The translations under genes were made by a program, and so were the position numbers. Below, in pieces: positions 56,390-64,000 of a stretch of DNA of 64,000 nt. Numbering within the stretch: the first letter of the stretch is position 1; each line of letters begins with the position of its first letter. A model generated the notes under the pieces. It saw only the letters and a program-made list of their open reading frames with translations. It was not told where the DNA came from and searched no databases. The stretch spans positions 7,174 to 71,173 of the forward strand of contig JBEVKW010000467.1 in the NCBI GenBank assembly GCA_040509495.1, given 5' to 3'. This DNA comes from Terrimonas_A sp040509495 (GTDB taxonomy: Bacteria > Bacteroidota > Bacteroidia > Chitinophagales > Chitinophagaceae).

Positions 56390-56458
56390 TACTATCATTA
56401 GCATAAGTTTTTTTTCTTAAAAATATCTGCCGGTAAGGGTATAGCAGTGTTCGCCTGC

Positions 56459-59080
56459 CTATTTATTGCCTAAAACAACACCTGTTTTCTTACCCGTATA
56501 AGTGATTGTTTTCACAGGTTGGCTTTCCGCCATACCATAACCATTTGTGTGATCTGCGGACACGATCTTAAAAATGTACTGTTTGCTGGTGGTTATATAT
56601 TTTCCTTCCTGCACACCGATCGTTAGTGTATTCGACCTGTCATTCCAGGAAAAAGGGATCGCCTGGTAGTTACCTTTCTCATAATTATAATTATCACCTT
56701 CATCATTGTACAGGGTAAATTGACCATCAGCGCCGCGATAGATCCTGATCTCTAAAGTATCCGTTTTCTTCTCTCCGGTATATTGTATAAATGGCCCCAT
56801 AGGAACAATAGATCCGGCTTTTACGAGCAATGGTAGCCGGTCCTGCGGAGCATTGACACCAACGCTTTGTCCGCCGTTGAAATGCTGCCCCGACCAGAAG
56901 TCATACCACCCACCTGCAGTGACGGGGAGATACACCGGCCAGTCTTTTACTCCCGGCGAAGTGACGGGCGCCACAAGAAAAGCTTTACCAAACATGTACT
57001 GGTAGGCTTGTGAGATCGCAGCCGTATCATTTTTAAAATCCATCACCATCGGGCGCATCATGGTTGAGCCTTTGCTGGAGATCTGCCATCCTTCTGAATA
57101 AATGTACGGCATCAACCGATAACGAAGATCAAGCATGGCGCGCATGCCGTTCATCACGGTATCACCATACTTCCATGGCTCCGTCTCGGTCTGATACCCA
57201 TGCATGCGGAAGATGGTATTAAAAGCGCCCCATTGAAACCAGCGCAATAAAATATCGTGATATTTCGGATCGGTGTATTGCGTTCTGCCCGGCCGGAAGA
57301 ATCCGCCGATATCAGTTGTCCAGTAAGGCATGCCGGTCAGTGAAAAATTCAGTCCGGCCACGATCTGTCTCTTATACGCATCCCAATCCCAGCCGATATC
57401 GCCAGACCAGTTGATCGTACCGAAACGTTGTTGTCCCGGGAAAGCCGAACGCGTCAATGTCACAACTCTTTTATTCGGATCAGTCATGCGCTGACCATCA
57501 TACACTGCTTTACTGACGAAGAAGGGATAGACCAGACGGTAGAATTCACCGGGACCAAAAAAGGTTTGCTTCCCTTTCAACGCATCATTCTCGGGCTCGG
57601 TGGCATCCATCCACCAGGAGTCTACACCATACACAAACAGGTTTTTATTTAATGCATTCCAATGCGTTTGCTGCGTTTGCGGATTAAAAATATCTATCCA
57701 CGGGCTGTTCGGGATGTACAGGTTCTTATCAAGATAATCTTTCGCGACCTCAGATTTCTTATCAGGATTCTCCCAAACAGAGATAGAGAACTTTGCATTA
57801 AGATCGTGTAATTGCCGGATGAATTTTTCCGGTTCAGGATAGTTCGCTTCATCAAACTTAGGAACACCCCAGCCATATTTCCCCCAGTATTGCCAATCCT
57901 GCACGATCACATCAACCGGAAGTTTACGCTTGCGGAATTCCTGCACCGTTTCCACCAGATGCTTACCTGATGTATAACGTTCGCGGCATTGCCAGAATCC
58001 ATACGCCCAACGTGGTAACATCGGCACATTGCCGGTGAGATTGCGGTAGGCCGCGATCACTTCATCAGCATCATTGCCCTGGAGAATGATATAGTCGAGC
58101 GATTTCGCATTTGGTGACCGGAACGTAGTTACATCTTCCGTCATCTTCCAGGAGAGCGAAGGGCGATTATTGCCCTGGCATACCACCTGCACTTTATGCC
58201 GTCCTGCTTTCAACCTGATATTTTTACTGGCGGCAGGTGGCAGCCATTGATTTGACTGATCGATCAGGGGCACGCCATCGATCACTACCAGGTGCCGGCT
58301 ATCCATTCCGCCGAGATCAAGCATGATCGTATACACCCCATCTTTGGGCATATTAAATTCACCAGAATATAACGCCTGGCGGCGGAATACTTTCTGCGTT
58401 CCCGCTGTGGTCGTTACTTCCAATTCACCGCCACCGTCCGCTGAAGTATCCGTCTTTATTAGCGTGATGCGATTATCAGCAGGATTAAAATCAGTGATCC
58501 CATACTGATGCCACAAGATGCCATATCCTTTGCTTGAATAAAGGAACGGGATCGCAATCTGTGAATTCACCTGTATCAGTTGACGCGTGATATTTTTCAA
58601 ATTATAATGACCATCCTGGAACTGCCCTAATCCAAACAGGTATTCATCAGCAGGTGATTCGAATTGTTGTTCTGCAATAAAACAGGATTGTTCCGCAACC
58701 GTATCGGGTTGCAACCTGCGGCCTCCGGCTTTTTCGCGAAGAAAGGTTTTACCTGCCGCATCTTTGTATTCAATACTGCCGGTTTGTTTATCGAAATACA
58801 CCGATATAAACTTTGTACTCAACCGGAGCTTTTGTCCCTCCGCTGATACTTTGAACGCTATATTTTTCTGCAGCACATTCAGCACAAATTGCTGCTCTTC
58901 TTTCATGCCATTTTTTTCCCACTGTACCCTGATCGCTCTGTCTGTCAGTGGATGGATATTCAGTACTCCTTCCGCCAGACGAATAGAAAGCTGATCCCGT
59001 TTTACTTCATGACCGCGATAGACCTGCGCTGACACAAAACATGGCAGAATGAATAAGCAAAAAATAAATAATGATCTCAT
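56459..59080 (-). CDS. GH31 alpha-xylosidase with inserted PA14-like domain, secreted
   Basis: Retaining glycosidase of 873 residues with a signal peptide ending FVSAQ. Between the N-terminal beta-sandwich and the barrel lies an inserted domain (about residues 230-325, from YSGEFNMPKDGVYTIML to PSLSWKM) resembling PA14. The same arrangement is known from alpha-xylosidases acting on longer xyloglucan oligosaccharides. The nucleophile is in WWMDATEPEN (about 489) and the acid/base in WSGDIGWDWDAY (about 560). It is closely related in its barrel to the GH31 encoded 69 bases downstream, so the two are probably paralogues specialised for different chain lengths. Xyloglucan or xylosyl-substituted xylan are the likely substrates. 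Confidence 0.9.
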   Translation of the reverse strand: MRSLFIFCLFILPCFVSAQVYRGHEVKRDQLSIRLAEGVLNIHPLTDRAIRVQWEKNGMKEEQQFVLNVLQKNIAFKVSAEGQKLRLSTKFISVYFDKQTGSIEYKDAAGKTFLREKAGGRRLQPDTVAEQSCFIAEQQFESPADEYLFGLGQFQDGHYNLKNITRQLIQVNSQIAIPFLYSSKGYGILWHQYGITDFNPADNRITLIKTDTSADGGGELEVTTTAGTQKVFRRQALYSGEFNMPKDGVYTIMLDLGGMDSRHLVVIDGVPLIDQSNQWLPPAASKNIRLKAGRHKVQVVCQGNNRPSLSWKMTEDVTTFRSPNAKSLDYIILQGNDADEVIAAYRNLTGNVPMLPRWAYGFWQCRERYTSGKHLVETVQEFRKRKLPVDVIVQDWQYWGKYGWGVPKFDEANYPEPEKFIRQLHDLNAKFSISVWENPDKKSEVAKDYLDKNLYIPNSPWIDIFNPQTQQTHWNALNKNLFVYGVDSWWMDATEPENDALKGKQTFFGPGEFYRLVYPFFVSKAVYDGQRMTDPNKRVVTLTRSAFPGQQRFGTINWSGDIGWDWDAYKRQIVAGLNFSLTGMPYWTTDIGGFFRPGRTQYTDPKYHDILLRWFQWGAFNTIFRMHGYQTETEPWKYGDTVMNGMRAMLDLRYRLMPYIYSEGWQISSKGSTMMRPMVMDFKNDTAAISQAYQYMFGKAFLVAPVTSPGVKDWPVYLPVTAGGWYDFWSGQHFNGGQSVGVNAPQDRLPLLVKAGSIVPMGPFIQYTGEKKTDTLEIRIYRGADGQFTLYNDEGDNYNYEKGNYQAIPFSWNDRSNTLTIGVQEGKYITTSKQYIFKIVSADHTNGYGMAESQPVKTITYTGKKTGVVLGNK

Positions 59081-59105
59081 CTTGTTGTACCAGGTTTATA
59101 ATTTT

Positions 59106-61049
59106 CTATTGAACAGGTTTGAAGGATGACACGAAACCGCCACGCCGCAAGAGACGCACATCAACGGAATCCGATCGCTGCACCATGCGATAAGATGGCA
59201 ACAACTCTTTATCATGTTTGCCATCTGCGATCAGTATCATTTTATACTTTACTCCTTCCTCTAAAAAATCAAGTTTGATGGTCTTTTTCTTTTCACGGTT
59301 CTGGCCATTGACCGATCCTACATACCAGCGATCACCTTTCCGGCGCGCGATAGAAATATCCTGACCGGGATAACCATCCAGCAGTTTAATATCATCCCAG
59401 GCAGTGGGCACATCACGCAGAAAAGTTTTTGCCGCATCCGGCAGTGAATAATAACCATCCGGACGATCAGCAAGGTGCTGCAAGCCTGATTCGAATAATA
59501 CACTCAGGGCAAGTTCATGTCCATACGAGGTGATATGCGGATTTTGTGAATTGGTGAATGTTACTGGTGTATAATCCATCGCCCCCACTACATTCCTGGT
59601 GAAGGGAAGAATGGTATTGTGTGAAGGGGCAGCATTCGTAAAGTCAGGAACATTGTTATACCACTCCGCTCCTCTCACCGCTTCATACGTCATCAGGTTC
59701 GGATATGTTCTTGCCCATCCACGCGGTACAAGGCAGCCGTGGAAATAAACCATGATCTCGAATTGCGCAGCATCGCGGACAATATCGAGATAATATTTGA
59801 TCATATCCTGTTTTTCGCTTTCAAAGAAGTCAACTTTGATCCCGGCTACACCAAGCTTTTTCAGTTTTGCAAATTCTTCCACGCGATTCTCGTGGGTCAG
59901 CATCCGATCCTTCGGCGTGGCATTGACCCATGTATGATTGCCCCCAGAGTTATACCACATAAGCGGTTTAACACCTTTGGCATGAATATACCTGATCGCA
60001 TCTTCAAGCTTGCCGCCATTGCCCATGGCATCCCATTCCCAGTCGAGCAAAGTATATGGCCAGCCCATCGCCGCAGCCAGGTCGGCAAACTCGCAGACCG
60101 TTTTAAAATCTTTTGTACCGTGATTGTCTGACCAGTAATTCCAGGAAACCAATCCCGGTTTGATCCATGCAATATTCGTGATCCGTGATGGCGGCGACAC
60201 ATCATCCACCAGTGTGGATTCAATAATGTTTGCGAGGCTTCCGATATTGATCACACGCCAGGGCGACTTCCATGGCAAGTTGATCGTGGGCGTTGACTCA
60301 CCCTGTCCTCTCCCATCCTTGGGATTGGGAAAGCTCAGTTTGTATTTCGATGAATCGGCCGTATTGCTCAGCTTTGTTCCGCAGTAGGTTTCATCCAGGT
60401 CAGCTTCATGCAGTAAAAACCAACAGGTGCTATCGGTCGATTTGAACAATGCCGGATAACACCATTCGCCCGGAGTGGCCTGTGCATTCTTCATTTCCGT
60501 ATAATAACCTTCATTTGCGGGGTTCCATTTCTCCAGCCATCTTGTTGTCTCGCGGCTGATGGTATAGCTTGTCAGTTCATCTTTCACCACGAAACTTCCC
60601 TGCTTATCGGGAAACTCATAGCGAAAAACAATCCCATCATTGTAAGCGGCTATAATAATATTGAGCTTTGCTTTTGAGGGATTTTCAAAGCTGGCTACCA
60701 CCTGGTTGCCCGTATTGCTGTGAACGGATCTTTTTCCATGTACCGTTGTGTATTGTTCTTTCAGCAGCACAGGCTTGCCTGCTCTGATAAATTTTAACTG
60801 TTTGGAAAAATCCTGGTCATTGCGGATCAACCCGAGATCAATACGCGGAATGGCTGTTACTGCTGTATTATTATGTTGATAGGAAACTTTCAGGTACCAT
60901 TCACCGGTATTGTTTTGCTGCTGGCATAGCAGTTCAGCCTTGATCCTTTGATCGGGCGATTGTATAGTGATGCTTTGCGAAAAAACCTTTCCACTGCTGA
61001 TCAATTGCAGCAGAAGCACCAGGAGCAACGACCGTATATATTTATTCAC
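59106..61049 (-). CDS. GH97 retaining alpha-galactosidase-type enzyme, secreted
   Basis: A 647-residue GH97 enzyme with a signal peptide ending KVFSQ. The N-terminal beta-sandwich starts SITIQSPDQRIKAEL. The barrel carries IKVDFFE (Asp near residue 404, nucleophile of the retaining subgroup) and TYEAVRGAEW (Glu near 457). The ending RRGGFVSSF is typical of family C-termini. It would remove terminal alpha-galactose or a stereochemically related residue such as beta-L-arabinopyranose. It differs enough from the GH97 at 22710 to suggest separate substrates. It lies between GH3 (50 bases) and GH31 (25 bases) in a tight operon. Confidence 0.9.
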   Translation of the reverse strand: MNKYIRSLLLVLLLQLISSGKVFSQSITIQSPDQRIKAELLCQQQNNTGEWYLKVSYQHNNTAVTAIPRIDLGLIRNDQDFSKQLKFIRAGKPVLLKEQYTTVHGKRSVHSNTGNQVVASFENPSKAKLNIIIAAYNDGIVFRYEFPDKQGSFVVKDELTSYTISRETTRWLEKWNPANEGYYTEMKNAQATPGEWCYPALFKSTDSTCWFLLHEADLDETYCGTKLSNTADSSKYKLSFPNPKDGRGQGESTPTINLPWKSPWRVINIGSLANIIESTLVDDVSPPSRITNIAWIKPGLVSWNYWSDNHGTKDFKTVCEFADLAAAMGWPYTLLDWEWDAMGNGGKLEDAIRYIHAKGVKPLMWYNSGGNHTWVNATPKDRMLTHENRVEEFAKLKKLGVAGIKVDFFESEKQDMIKYYLDIVRDAAQFEIMVYFHGCLVPRGWARTYPNLMTYEAVRGAEWYNNVPDFTNAAPSHNTILPFTRNVVGAMDYTPVTFTNSQNPHITSYGHELALSVLFESGLQHLADRPDGYYSLPDAAKTFLRDVPTAWDDIKLLDGYPGQDISIARRKGDRWYVGSVNGQNREKKKTIKLDFLEEGVKYKMILIADGKHDKELLPSYRMVQRSDSVDVRLLRRGGFVSSFKPVQ

Positions 61050-61099
61050 TCAGCGGTGGTTTAATGATCAATTTTATTTCACTATTATAAACGAAGGAT

Positions 61100-63727
61100 C
61101 TACTGAACAGACACCGTCAGTTTACGCAGATCTTTATCCGCAGAACTTGTTCCGTATAAGATCTCATACTGTCCAGGTATCACTTTCATTTCAAGTTGTT
61201 GCTCATCATAAAATTCAAAGGAATGATAGGGAAGAGACAACACGGCATTGGCCGACTTACCCGCGACCAGCTCTATCTTTTTAAAGGCTCTCATTGTTTT
61301 CAACGGGCCATCCTTATCACCTGTTCTCCGGATATAAACCTGCAATACTTCCGTACCTGCGCGTTTGCCGTCGTTACTGACCGGAACGGTCAGTGTAAGC
61401 TGATCATTTTGTTTGATGGATGATGAAGAGAGACTGCCTTCACCTATCATAAATTTTGTGTAGCTCAATCCGTAACCAAAAGGAAAAAGCGCATCGTTCA
61501 TGAAACGGTAGGTCTTTCCTTTTAATGAATAATCTTCAAAATTTTCGGGCAGTTGTTTGGTGTTCCTGTAAAACGTAACAGGCAATTTACCTGATGGATT
61601 ATGATCACCGAAGAGTACATCTGCTACAGCCTGCCCGCCTGATTGTCCGCCATACCAGGCTTGCAGTATCGCATCGCAGCTCTCTGTTTCTGGCGTCAAT
61701 GCGATCGCGGAACCGGAGCAGTTCACGAAGATCACTTTCTTGCCTGCTGCCTTCAACGCTTTCAGGCAATTGCGTTGCACTTCGGGTAATTCGATATCTG
61801 TTCTGTCGCCACCTTTAAAACCGGGGAAAGAAACAGGCATTTCTTCACCTTCGAGCAGCGTGGATAAGCCTCCGGCGTATACCACGACATCAATGCCTTT
61901 CAACTGATCGATCAGCAGGCTGAAATCGATCGGGTTCTCTTTACCAAAATCAATTTCAAGATTAGCCTGCCAGTTGTTCGATTGTGCGAAGCGGATCTCG
62001 ATCTTGTATGTTTTACCGCGTTCAACTTTATAAGGGAATCGTGCTGGCACGGTTCTCCAGTTGGTATATTTTACAAGAGACTGGCCATTCACCCGTAATT
62101 CAAATTCACCGGTTGCGCCACCTTTGAATACTACTTCTTCCGTTTCAGGTGCGGTAAATTCTGCTTCGTACAAAGCGGAGAAACCCTCGAGTTTCACACC
62201 CGAAGCAAATTCATGCTGGCCTGCCGTGGTCAGCTTCAACGGTTCAGTAACCTGGACGGTGATCGCGGGTTGACCACTTCTCTCTTTGTTGTTCCAGTAA
62301 GTTGCTTTGAAGCCTTTCTTGCCTTCCTGCAAAAGTTTGGAGAAATAAGTTTCCGTCACTTTGTTCTCCACGAGGTCTGTGGCTTTATTATAGAATACAT
62401 TGCCGGGTTTAAGTTTCGACTGAATGCCTTTGAGGATGGTCACAGTACTGACCGGCGTACCGTTATAGTTACCCCATAGCATCGGTTCATTATCTGCATT
62501 GGGCCCGATCACAGCGATCTTCTTCGCGGATCTGCTCAACGGAAGAAGGTTGTTGTTGTTCTGCAAAAGCGTCATCGACTGCCGCGCCATATCCAGTGCC
62601 AGTTGCTGATGTTTTTTACTGTTGATCACTGAGGCCGGTGTAGCGGCCCATGGAACGATGGCATCGGGATCCATTTCACCGAGTTCAAAGCGTCCCATCA
62701 GTACACGCAGCAGGCTTTCATCGATCTTTTTTTCATTGATCAATCCTTTCTTCACTGCATCCGGAAGATTCGCATACGCGTATCCTTCCCACACACATTC
62801 CACATCTGTTCCGGCGAGCACGCCTTTCGCAGCAGCGTGTGAAGGAGTGGAAGATACTTTATGGCTGGTATAAAAATCCGTGATCGCGCCACAATCGGAG
62901 ACAACCAGATGTTTAAAGCCCCATTGTTCGCGAAGGATATTCTGCAGCAGGCGGTTATTTGCACAGCAGGGCTCATCATCCAGGCGCTGATAGGCGCACA
63001 TCACCTGGCGTACATCAGCATCCTGCACCAGGGCCTTGAAAGCGGGCAAGTAGGTTTCCCAGAGATCGCGGGGTTTAACCGCATTCAGATTCAGTTCATG
63101 CCGGCTCCATTCCGGACCGGAATGCACGGCATAGTGTTTCGCACAGGCGAGCAGTTTCCGGTATTTTGCGTCGGGTGGTCCCTGCAGGCCTTTTACTACG
63201 GACACACCCATGCGGGTGGTGAGATAGGGATCTTCGCCGTATGTCTCCTGCCCCCGCCCCCAGCGCGGGTCGCGGAAGATGTTGACATTGGGCGTCCAAA
63301 CCGACAGACTTAAAAACCGTTTGTTCTCGCCACCATTGCGGATCGTTTCGTGATACCTGGCCCGCGTTTCATCGGATACAGCGTCGAAGATGATCTGCAC
63401 CAGCGAGTCATTGAACGAAGCCGCCATCCCTATCGGTTCGGGAAAAACAGTGACACCATTATTATTAGCCAAGCCGTGAAGCGCTTCACTCCACCAGTTG
63501 AATTTCTTAATGCCCAGCCTTGGAATGGCGGGCGATTGGTCCTGCATCAGGAGTACTTTTTCCTGGAGGGTCATGCGCGAGATCAGATCCTTCGCGCGCG
63601 CTTCCGAAGTCAGTGCAGCATTACGAAAGGGAAGTTCCTGGGAAAATGCCGCGTTACAGCAGAGCAGGTTTATGGCAATAGATACACAGAGATACCTGTA
63701 TAACAGACTGCCCGGTACTTTCTTCAT
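61100..63727 (-). CDS. GH3 beta-xylosidase/beta-glucosidase with inserted PA14-like domain, secreted
   Basis: First gene of the four-gene operon, 875 residues, with a signal peptide ending AAFSQ. The N-terminal barrel shows WWSEALHG, NIFRDPRWGRGQETYGEDP and the nucleophile in VVSDCGAITD (Asp near residue 278). KHYAVHSGPEWSRHELN resembles the xylosidase-type branch. A PA14-like insertion (about 460-600, GFKATYWNNKE to NNWQANLEIDFG) interrupts the second domain, which resumes with VVYAGG. A fibronectin-type-III-like domain ends the protein. It likely releases xylose (or glucose) from the non-reducing end of imported or surface-bound oligosaccharides. Confidence 0.92.
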   Translation of the reverse strand: MKKVPGSLLYRYLCVSIAINLLCCNAAFSQELPFRNAALTSEARAKDLISRMTLQEKVLLMQDQSPAIPRLGIKKFNWWSEALHGLANNNGVTVFPEPIGMAASFNDSLVQIIFDAVSDETRARYHETIRNGGENKRFLSLSVWTPNVNIFRDPRWGRGQETYGEDPYLTTRMGVSVVKGLQGPPDAKYRKLLACAKHYAVHSGPEWSRHELNLNAVKPRDLWETYLPAFKALVQDADVRQVMCAYQRLDDEPCCANNRLLQNILREQWGFKHLVVSDCGAITDFYTSHKVSSTPSHAAAKGVLAGTDVECVWEGYAYANLPDAVKKGLINEKKIDESLLRVLMGRFELGEMDPDAIVPWAATPASVINSKKHQQLALDMARQSMTLLQNNNNLLPLSRSAKKIAVIGPNADNEPMLWGNYNGTPVSTVTILKGIQSKLKPGNVFYNKATDLVENKVTETYFSKLLQEGKKGFKATYWNNKERSGQPAITVQVTEPLKLTTAGQHEFASGVKLEGFSALYEAEFTAPETEEVVFKGGATGEFELRVNGQSLVKYTNWRTVPARFPYKVERGKTYKIEIRFAQSNNWQANLEIDFGKENPIDFSLLIDQLKGIDVVVYAGGLSTLLEGEEMPVSFPGFKGGDRTDIELPEVQRNCLKALKAAGKKVIFVNCSGSAIALTPETESCDAILQAWYGGQSGGQAVADVLFGDHNPSGKLPVTFYRNTKQLPENFEDYSLKGKTYRFMNDALFPFGYGLSYTKFMIGEGSLSSSSIKQNDQLTLTVPVSNDGKRAGTEVLQVYIRRTGDKDGPLKTMRAFKKIELVAGKSANAVLSLPYHSFEFYDEQQLEMKVIPGQYEILYGTSSADKDLRKLTVSVQ

Positions 63728-63844
63728 TATATGTAATTAGGCTGATGGATCAGGTTAAAGGAGTCAGGAAAAGAATCGGTAAGGAAGACCGGGATGATCG
63801 GGCGCCGGTCAGGCACTGATCGGATGGGCTTGTTTGGGAACATA

Positions 63845-63860
63845 ATGCAACCGTTTTAGC
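63845..63860. promoter_or_regulatory. LacI-type operator candidate F upstream of the GH3 operon
   Basis: ATGCAACCGTTTTAGC keeps the ATGCAACCG half of the candidate at 49945 and the AACCGTTT core of 7489-7504. It lies 118 bases before the GH3 start. A -7-like TACATTTG on the minus strand (complement at 63947-63954) would place the site downstream of the promoter, as for a roadblock-type operator. No -33 box was confirmed. Confidence 0.45.
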
Positions 63861-64000
63861 TCCGGCGGAAAGAATAACCGGAAATGCCCGATGAAAATAA
63901 GGCTATCGCGACGGCATAACTGATAATTTTGTCTAATCCTCTATAACAAATGTATAACTTAATAATTTCAGCATTGAAAGTCAATCTACTATAATAGCAA

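Overview
The window is from a Bacteroidota genome, most likely a soil or plant-associated Chitinophagaceae-type organism. The evidence is three SusC/SusD outer-membrane pairs, a one-protein hybrid two-component sensor, many Sec-exported glycoside hydrolases, a large protein ending in a gliding-motility/type IX secretion sorting domain, and A-rich translation starts without Shine-Dalgarno sites. The genus is an inference. No tRNA, rRNA, transposase or CRISPR array was seen.

Region 1 (1-5399, + strand) holds an oxidative, non-phosphorylating pentose pathway of the Weimberg type. It comprises a 5'-truncated alpha-ketoglutaric semialdehyde dehydrogenase, an IlvD/Edd sugar-acid dehydratase, an FAH-fold 2-keto-3-deoxypentonate dehydratase and a GntP-family sugar-acid permease. 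Region 2 (5454-15869) holds a GH29 enzyme, two paralogous LacI-type regulators and a first SusC/SusD pair closed by a strong terminator. Region 3 (15933-24704) holds GH43, GH95 and a DUF1680 beta-L-arabinofuranosidase (GH146-like) on the minus strand, with a GH97 diverging from the same promoter region.

Region 4 (24939-49551, all minus strand) is the core xylan locus. In transcription order it reads SusC, SusD, SusC (a short form without the N-terminal domain), SusD, a DUF1735/DUF5627 surface lipoprotein, a hairpin, xylose isomerase, GH115 alpha-glucuronidase, three GH43 enzymes and the hybrid two-component regulator. Region 5 (50601-53798, + strand) encodes a beta-propeller/Ig-repeat protein probably exported by type IX secretion. 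Region 6 (53993-63727, minus strand) is a GH3-GH97-GH31-GH31 operon.

Together the genes suggest capture of decorated glucuronoarabinoxylan oligosaccharides. Outer-membrane import would be followed by removal of glucuronosyl, arabinosyl, xylosyl, galactosyl and fucosyl/L-galactosyl side groups, hydrolysis to pentoses, and catabolism through xylose isomerase and/or the oxidative route. No endo-xylanase or esterase is present in the window, so backbone cleavage must be encoded elsewhere or supplied by other organisms. Xyloglucan is a possible alternative or additional substrate because of the GH31, GH95 and GH29 genes.

The intergenic DNA carries two notable signals. One is a set of CG-centred palindromes resembling LacI-family operators, placed in front of most of the operons. 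The other is a dispersed family of roughly 100-220 bp inverted-repeat elements with shared termini. Two nearly identical stem-loops follow two of the SusC/D operons; one of them lies only 31 bases ahead of the xylose isomerase start.
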